From Runella sp. (GTDB lineage: Bacteria; Bacteroidota; Bacteroidia; Cytophagales; Spirosomataceae), in the NCBI RefSeq assembly GCF_027484545.1, contig NZ_JAIXST010000273.1, positions 1 to 36,521 on the forward strand: a DNA stretch of 36,521 nt. Reading direction: 5' to 3'. Made by a program: the position numbers and the translations under genes. Of this stretch, positions 33,423-36,521 are shown piece by piece. Below the pieces are notes generated by a model, which was not told the DNA's origin, searched no databases, and worked only from the letters and a program-made list of their open reading frames with translations. Within the stretch, counting starts at the first letter, position 1. Each line of letters starts with the position of its first letter.

Positions 33423-35036
33423 ATGAAAAAATCACTCCTTTTCTTTACACTTTTCACGCTTCACTTTACACTTCTCCGTGCCCAAGTTCAAAAAGCGCCA
33501 AACCGTGCGGAAGGCGATGGCCCGCACAAGCGACTCATTATTAGAGGCGTGACGATCATCAACAGTACCGGGTCCCCTCCAATCGGCCCAATGGATATTG
33601 TGGTGGAAAACAATCGGATTGCTCAAATTCGCCAGGCTGGTTATCCGGGAATGCCCGATGACCCTAAAAACGGAGTAAAAGCGAATCCCGGGGATAAAGA
33701 GTTGGATTGTAAAGGAATGTACCTGATGCCGGGCTTTGTGGACATGCACGGACACATTGGCGGTGTGCAACAGGGAGCCAATGCTGAGTATGTGTTTAAA
33801 CTTTGGATGGCCCATGGAGTGACTACTATCCGTGACCCTTCCTGCGGAAATGGACTGGATTGGGTACTGGACCAAAAAGAAAAAAGTGCTAAAAATTTGA
33901 TTACGGCTCCTCGCATCAAAGCATACACCGTTTTTGGACAAGGTGCCAAAGATTTTATTACGACGCCCGAACAGGCCCGTGATTGGGTGCGGCAAAATGC
34001 CCAAAAGGGGGCCGATGGTATCAAGTTTTTTGGGGCAGAACCGGACGTTTTTAAAGCCGCGTTAGACGAAAATAAGAAACTCGGATTGGGTTCAGCAGCT
34101 CATCACGCTCAAACGGAGGTGGGACGAATGAACGCCTTGGCTACGGCCAGAGCAGGTCTGACAAGTATGGAACATTGGTATGGCCTACCGGAAGCGTTAT
34201 TTGATGACAAAACGCTGCAAAACTATCCGCTCGACTACAACTATAACAATGAGCAAAATCGCTTTGAAGAAGCGGGAAAACTGTGGAAGCAGGCCGCAAA
34301 ACCCGGTACTGAGAAGTGGAATCAGGTAATGGATGAAATGCTCAAGTTGAATTTTACCATTGATCCCACCTTTAATATTTATGAAGCCAACCGTGAATTG
34401 ATGCTGGCTCGTCGCGCCGAATGGCACGATGAATACACATTGCCTTCGTTATGGCGTTTTTATGGTCCGAGCCGTATTTCACACGGTTCGTATTGGCACA
34501 ACTGGGGTACCGAACAGGAAGTAGCCTGGAAAGAAAACTACCGTCTTTGGATGGCTTTCATCAACGAATACAAAAATCGGGGTGGTCGTGTCACGACAGG
34601 TTCTGACTCGGGTTTTATTTATCAATTGTATGGCTTTGCTTACATCCGTGAACTGGAACTCCTGCGCGAAGCGGGTTTTCATCCCATGGAAGTGATTCGG
34701 GCAGCTACTATTAAAGGTGCCGAAGCGTTGGGCATGGACAAAGAAATTGGTTCCATTGAAATTGGGAAATTGGCTGATTTTGTCATTACCGAAGAAAACC
34801 CATTGGCAAACCTGAAAACTTTGTACGGAACGGGGGCTATTCGCCTCAATGAGAAAAACGATGTAGTGCGGGTAGGCGGTGTAAAATATACCGTGAAAGA
34901 TGGAATTGTGTATGATGCCAAAAAGCTCTTAGCCGACGTTCGTAAAATCGTAGCCGACGCTAAAAAACAGGAAAATTTTGAAATCACTCAGCCGGGCATT
35001 CCTCAAAAAACCGGAAAAGTATCGGGAAGCAATTAA
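33423..35036 (+). CDS. Exported amidohydrolase family protein
   Basis: A 537-residue protein with a signal peptide (about 1-20, MKKSLLFFTLFTLHFTLLRA). The mature part is a TIM-barrel amidohydrolase with a composite beta-sandwich. Metal-site residues are visible: H109 and H111 (DMHGHIGG), candidate carboxylated K201 (GADGIKFFGAEP), H227/H228 (SAAHHAQ), H251 (SMEHWYGLP) and D395 (TTGSDSG). This set fits a binuclear zinc hydrolase of the imidazolonepropionase/prolidase-like clan. The substrate is unknown; dipeptides or cyclic amides are typical. It is monocistronic with its own promoter. Confidence 0.87.
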   Translation: MKKSLLFFTLFTLHFTLLRAQVQKAPNRAEGDGPHKRLIIRGVTIINSTGSPPIGPMDIVVENNRIAQIRQAGYPGMPDDPKNGVKANPGDKELDCKGMYLMPGFVDMHGHIGGVQQGANAEYVFKLWMAHGVTTIRDPSCGNGLDWVLDQKEKSAKNLITAPRIKAYTVFGQGAKDFITTPEQARDWVRQNAQKGADGIKFFGAEPDVFKAALDENKKLGLGSAAHHAQTEVGRMNALATARAGLTSMEHWYGLPEALFDDKTLQNYPLDYNYNNEQNRFEEAGKLWKQAAKPGTEKWNQVMDEMLKLNFTIDPTFNIYEANRELMLARRAEWHDEYTLPSLWRFYGPSRISHGSYWHNWGTEQEVAWKENYRLWMAFINEYKNRGGRVTTGSDSGFIYQLYGFAYIRELELLREAGFHPMEVIRAATIKGAEALGMDKEIGSIEIGKLADFVITEENPLANLKTLYGTGAIRLNEKNDVVRVGGVKYTVKDGIVYDAKKLLADVRKIVADAKKQENFEITQPGIPQKTGKVSGSN

Positions 35037-35081
35037 TTCTGCCGGTGAAAGGAGAGAAGCCCGGAGTTTAGGAAGAATTCT

Positions 35082-35089
35082 TAACTTTG
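35082..35089 (+). promoter_or_regulatory. -7 box for pheS
   Basis: TAACTTTG fits TAnnTTTG, 61 bases before the pheS ATG. The leader in between has the repeated words ATCAGTTA, GATAACGGATA and GATAACGATTA. Confidence 0.45.
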
Positions 35090-35150
35090 TGACCGAAAAC
35101 GTTATCAGTTAGAGGATAACGGATATACAGATAACGATTAACAGAAAACA

Positions 35151-36191
35151 ATGCTAAGCGAACGCGTTAAAGAAATATATCAGGAAATTGAGCAGTTTGA
35201 AGTTGCTACCAAAGAGCAATTGGAACAATACCGTCAACGCTTTGTAGGGCGTAAAGGAGCCGTTGAAGCCCTTTTTGAAGGATTGAAAGACGTCATTAAG
35301 GAAGAGCGCCGTGCCGTAGGGCAGGAACTGAATGCTCTTAAAAATTACGCCAGTGATCGCTTTTTGGCCATCCAAGCTGATTTTGATGCAAATGACAGCG
35401 GTTCGGGCGGTGCACCGGTTGACTTAACGCTCCCTGTAGTACCTAACCAACTCGGCAGTATTCACCCGCTGACGCTGGCACGCGCCCAAATTATCGAAAT
35501 TTTCGAACGCATGGGCTTTAGCGTAGCGGACGGTCCCGAGATAGAATCGGATTGGTACAACTTTACGGCACTTAACTTTCCCGAAAACCACCCCGCGCGT
35601 GAAATGCAGGATACGTTTTTCGTGTCCAAAAATGCCGAAGACCCCACGCAGGATATGCTCTTGCGTACGCATACTTCCAACGTACAAATACGCATGATGG
35701 AGCGCCAAAAGCCGCCTATTCGTGCGATTATGCCGGGGCGTGTGTACCGAAACGAAGCTATTTCGGCACGGGCGCACTGTTTCTTTCATCAGGTGGAAGG
35801 ATTGTACATTGATAAAAATGTAAGTTTTAAAGACTTAAAAGATACGCTCTATCATTTCTCCAAAGAGATGTTTGATAAAGACGTAAAGATTCGTCTTCGC
35901 CCCTCTTTCTTTCCGTTTACGGAGCCAAGTGCTGAGATTGATATTTGGCTGGGTACTGATACCGAAGAAACCTATCGTTTATCGAAAGGTACGGGTTGGG
36001 TAGAGATTGCTGGTAGCGGAATGGTAGACCCTAATGTATTGATTAACTGCGGCATTGACCCCGAAGAATATACTGGTTTTGCTTTCGGAATGGGAATTGA
36101 ACGTATTGCTCAACTCCGCTACGGGGTTCGTGACCTGCGCCTTTATTCCGAAAATGATGTCCGCTTCCTGCGTCAGTTTGAAGGAGTGTAG
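35151..36191 (+). CDS. pheS: Phenylalanine--tRNA ligase alpha subunit
   Basis: A 346-residue class II aminoacyl-tRNA synthetase subunit that pairs with PheT to charge tRNA-Phe. An N-terminal coiled coil (about 1-90) binds tRNA. Catalytic motifs follow: motif 2 around PGRVYRNEAISARAHCFFHQ, FTEPSAEIDIW and motif 3 GFAFGMGIERIAQLRYG. Length is normal. pheT is not adjacent, as is common in Bacteroidota. It ends at a terminator-like hairpin at 36225. Confidence 0.97.
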   Translation: MLSERVKEIYQEIEQFEVATKEQLEQYRQRFVGRKGAVEALFEGLKDVIKEERRAVGQELNALKNYASDRFLAIQADFDANDSGSGGAPVDLTLPVVPNQLGSIHPLTLARAQIIEIFERMGFSVADGPEIESDWYNFTALNFPENHPAREMQDTFFVSKNAEDPTQDMLLRTHTSNVQIRMMERQKPPIRAIMPGRVYRNEAISARAHCFFHQVEGLYIDKNVSFKDLKDTLYHFSKEMFDKDVKIRLRPSFFPFTEPSAEIDIWLGTDTEETYRLSKGTGWVEIAGSGMVDPNVLINCGIDPEEYTGFAFGMGIERIAQLRYGVRDLRLYSENDVRFLRQFEGV

Positions 36192-36192
36192 A

Positions 36193-36213
36193 GAGCGGTT
36201 CGCCGCCGCGATG
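36193..36213. repeat. GC-rich intergenic palindromic patch, copy 2
   Basis: GAGCGGTTCGCCGCCGCGATG differs by one base from the patch at 2542-2562. GCGG-TTCG-CCGC can form a hairpin. It starts immediately after the pheS stop. Confidence 0.5.
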
Positions 36214-36224
36214 ACGAATTGCAC

Positions 36225-36259
36225 AAAAAGGGTCGAAAGTTAACTTTTGACCCTTTTTT
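36225..36259 (+). terminator. Terminator after pheS
   Basis: AAAAAGGGTCGAAAGTT and AACTTTTGACCCTTTTT form a nearly perfect dyad (one mismatch) ending in a T-tract, 34 bases after the pheS stop. Confidence 0.75.
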
Positions 36260-36397
36260 ATTGGCGTTTTATTGTGTCTAAGGTAAAAACTTTTTCAAGA
36301 ATTAGCAGTTAATCAATCGTGAAGCAGGGCTTTTTCATAAAACAGTTTAACTTCTTGCAAAACAGCTCTTTGCCTTGTGTCTATCAAAGTTAAGTAA

Positions 36398-36520
36398 TCA
36401 AGTAAAAGTAATAGTGTATTTGATTTTCATTTGTATGACGATTTCATCAATAGCTTTTTTGAGAGAATCGCTACTGGTATAATCTTCGATTTTGAGCCAC
36501 AAGTGTTTAATATGATGCCA
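36398..36520 (-). CDS. IS630-like transposase, C-terminal fragment (cut by window edge)
   Basis: On the minus strand the frame is open from the window edge to a TGA at 36398-36400 and gives 40 residues beginning WHHIKHLWLKIEDYTS and ending MKIKYTITFT. This resembles the tail of IS630-family DDE transposases, in which the catalytic Glu motif (P--NPIE) is followed by a W-x-x-x-K-x-x-W-L pattern and a short helical end. The catalytic residues lie outside the window. The IS end should fall in 36260-36397, where I found no clear terminal repeat. Confidence 0.55.
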   Translation of the reverse strand, partial: WHHIKHLWLKIEDYTSSDSLKKAIDEIVIQMKIKYTITFT

Positions 36521-36521
36521 A

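Noticed and set aside
33432-34004. Minus-strand frame of 190 residues
   Set aside because: Shadow of the amidohydrolase gene, with no family signal.
1-36521. CRISPR array, tRNA or rRNA genes
   Set aside because: No regularly spaced direct repeats and no cloverleaf or rRNA sequence seen on reading both strands.

Overview
The window looks like a chromosomal segment of a Bacteroidota bacterium, most likely order Cytophagales (Runella/Spirosoma/Dyadobacter-like). The evidence is protein-level: Rcp1-type response regulators, DLQEPLRKI-type histidine kinases, YtxH/holin-family/lmo0937/Dps/OmpA stress genes, short HPF, and -7 boxes of the Bacteroidota form TAnnTTTG before uvrA, pheS, kup and an amidohydrolase. 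Genus is inference. Both ends cut into transposase genes: the C-terminus of an ISAzo13-like transposase on the left and of an IS630-like transposase on the right. The window is therefore probably a contig bounded by insertion sequences.

Layout. (1) 1-2.1 kb: IS remnant, a single-domain response regulator, and a YtxH / holin-family / hypothetical trio. (2) 2.1-11 kb: a signalling block with an Rcp1-like regulator and CHASE3 histidine kinase (minus strand), then rpoN (sigma-54), an NtrC-type sigma-54 activator, a PAS histidine kinase, a second Rcp1-like regulator and a REC-PAS histidine kinase (plus strand). (3) 11-15.1 kb: envelope and stress genes: a TspO-like membrane protein, a YihY/BrkB protein, an lmo0937-like peptide, Dps, an OmpA lipoprotein and several small unannotated proteins. 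(4) 15.2-18.5 kb: Dabb protein, AraC regulator, ring-cleaving dioxygenase and a MarR-GNAT fusion with a perfect 26-bp operator-like palindrome at its start. (5) 18.6-20 kb: an AT-rich accessory island with a membrane protein split at a T8 tract and a YoeB-type toxin-antitoxin pair. (6) 20-36.2 kb: mainly housekeeping and metabolic genes: uvrA, pgk, a lone nuoN, two tandem kup genes, a sugar epimerase, kduI, hpf, an exported amidohydrolase and pheS.

The most striking feature is the number of broken genes in good context. The NtrC-like activator has an in-frame TAG, the BrkB gene an in-frame TGA, the CHASE3 kinase a frameshift at a CG repeat, and the accessory membrane protein a frameshift at a T8 run. 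Each would be restored by a single substitution or one repeat unit. Regulatory decay, phase variation and sequencing or assembly error are all possible and cannot be separated from one sequence. Intergenic spaces also carry recurring GC-rich palindromic patches and degenerate short-word repeats. I see no CRISPR array, tRNA, rRNA or prophage. No stretch above about 270 bases lacks a gene; the longest spacers (581-819, 4055-4275, 12821-13032, 22939-23171, 26542-26807) hold only promoter-like motifs or nothing I recognise.
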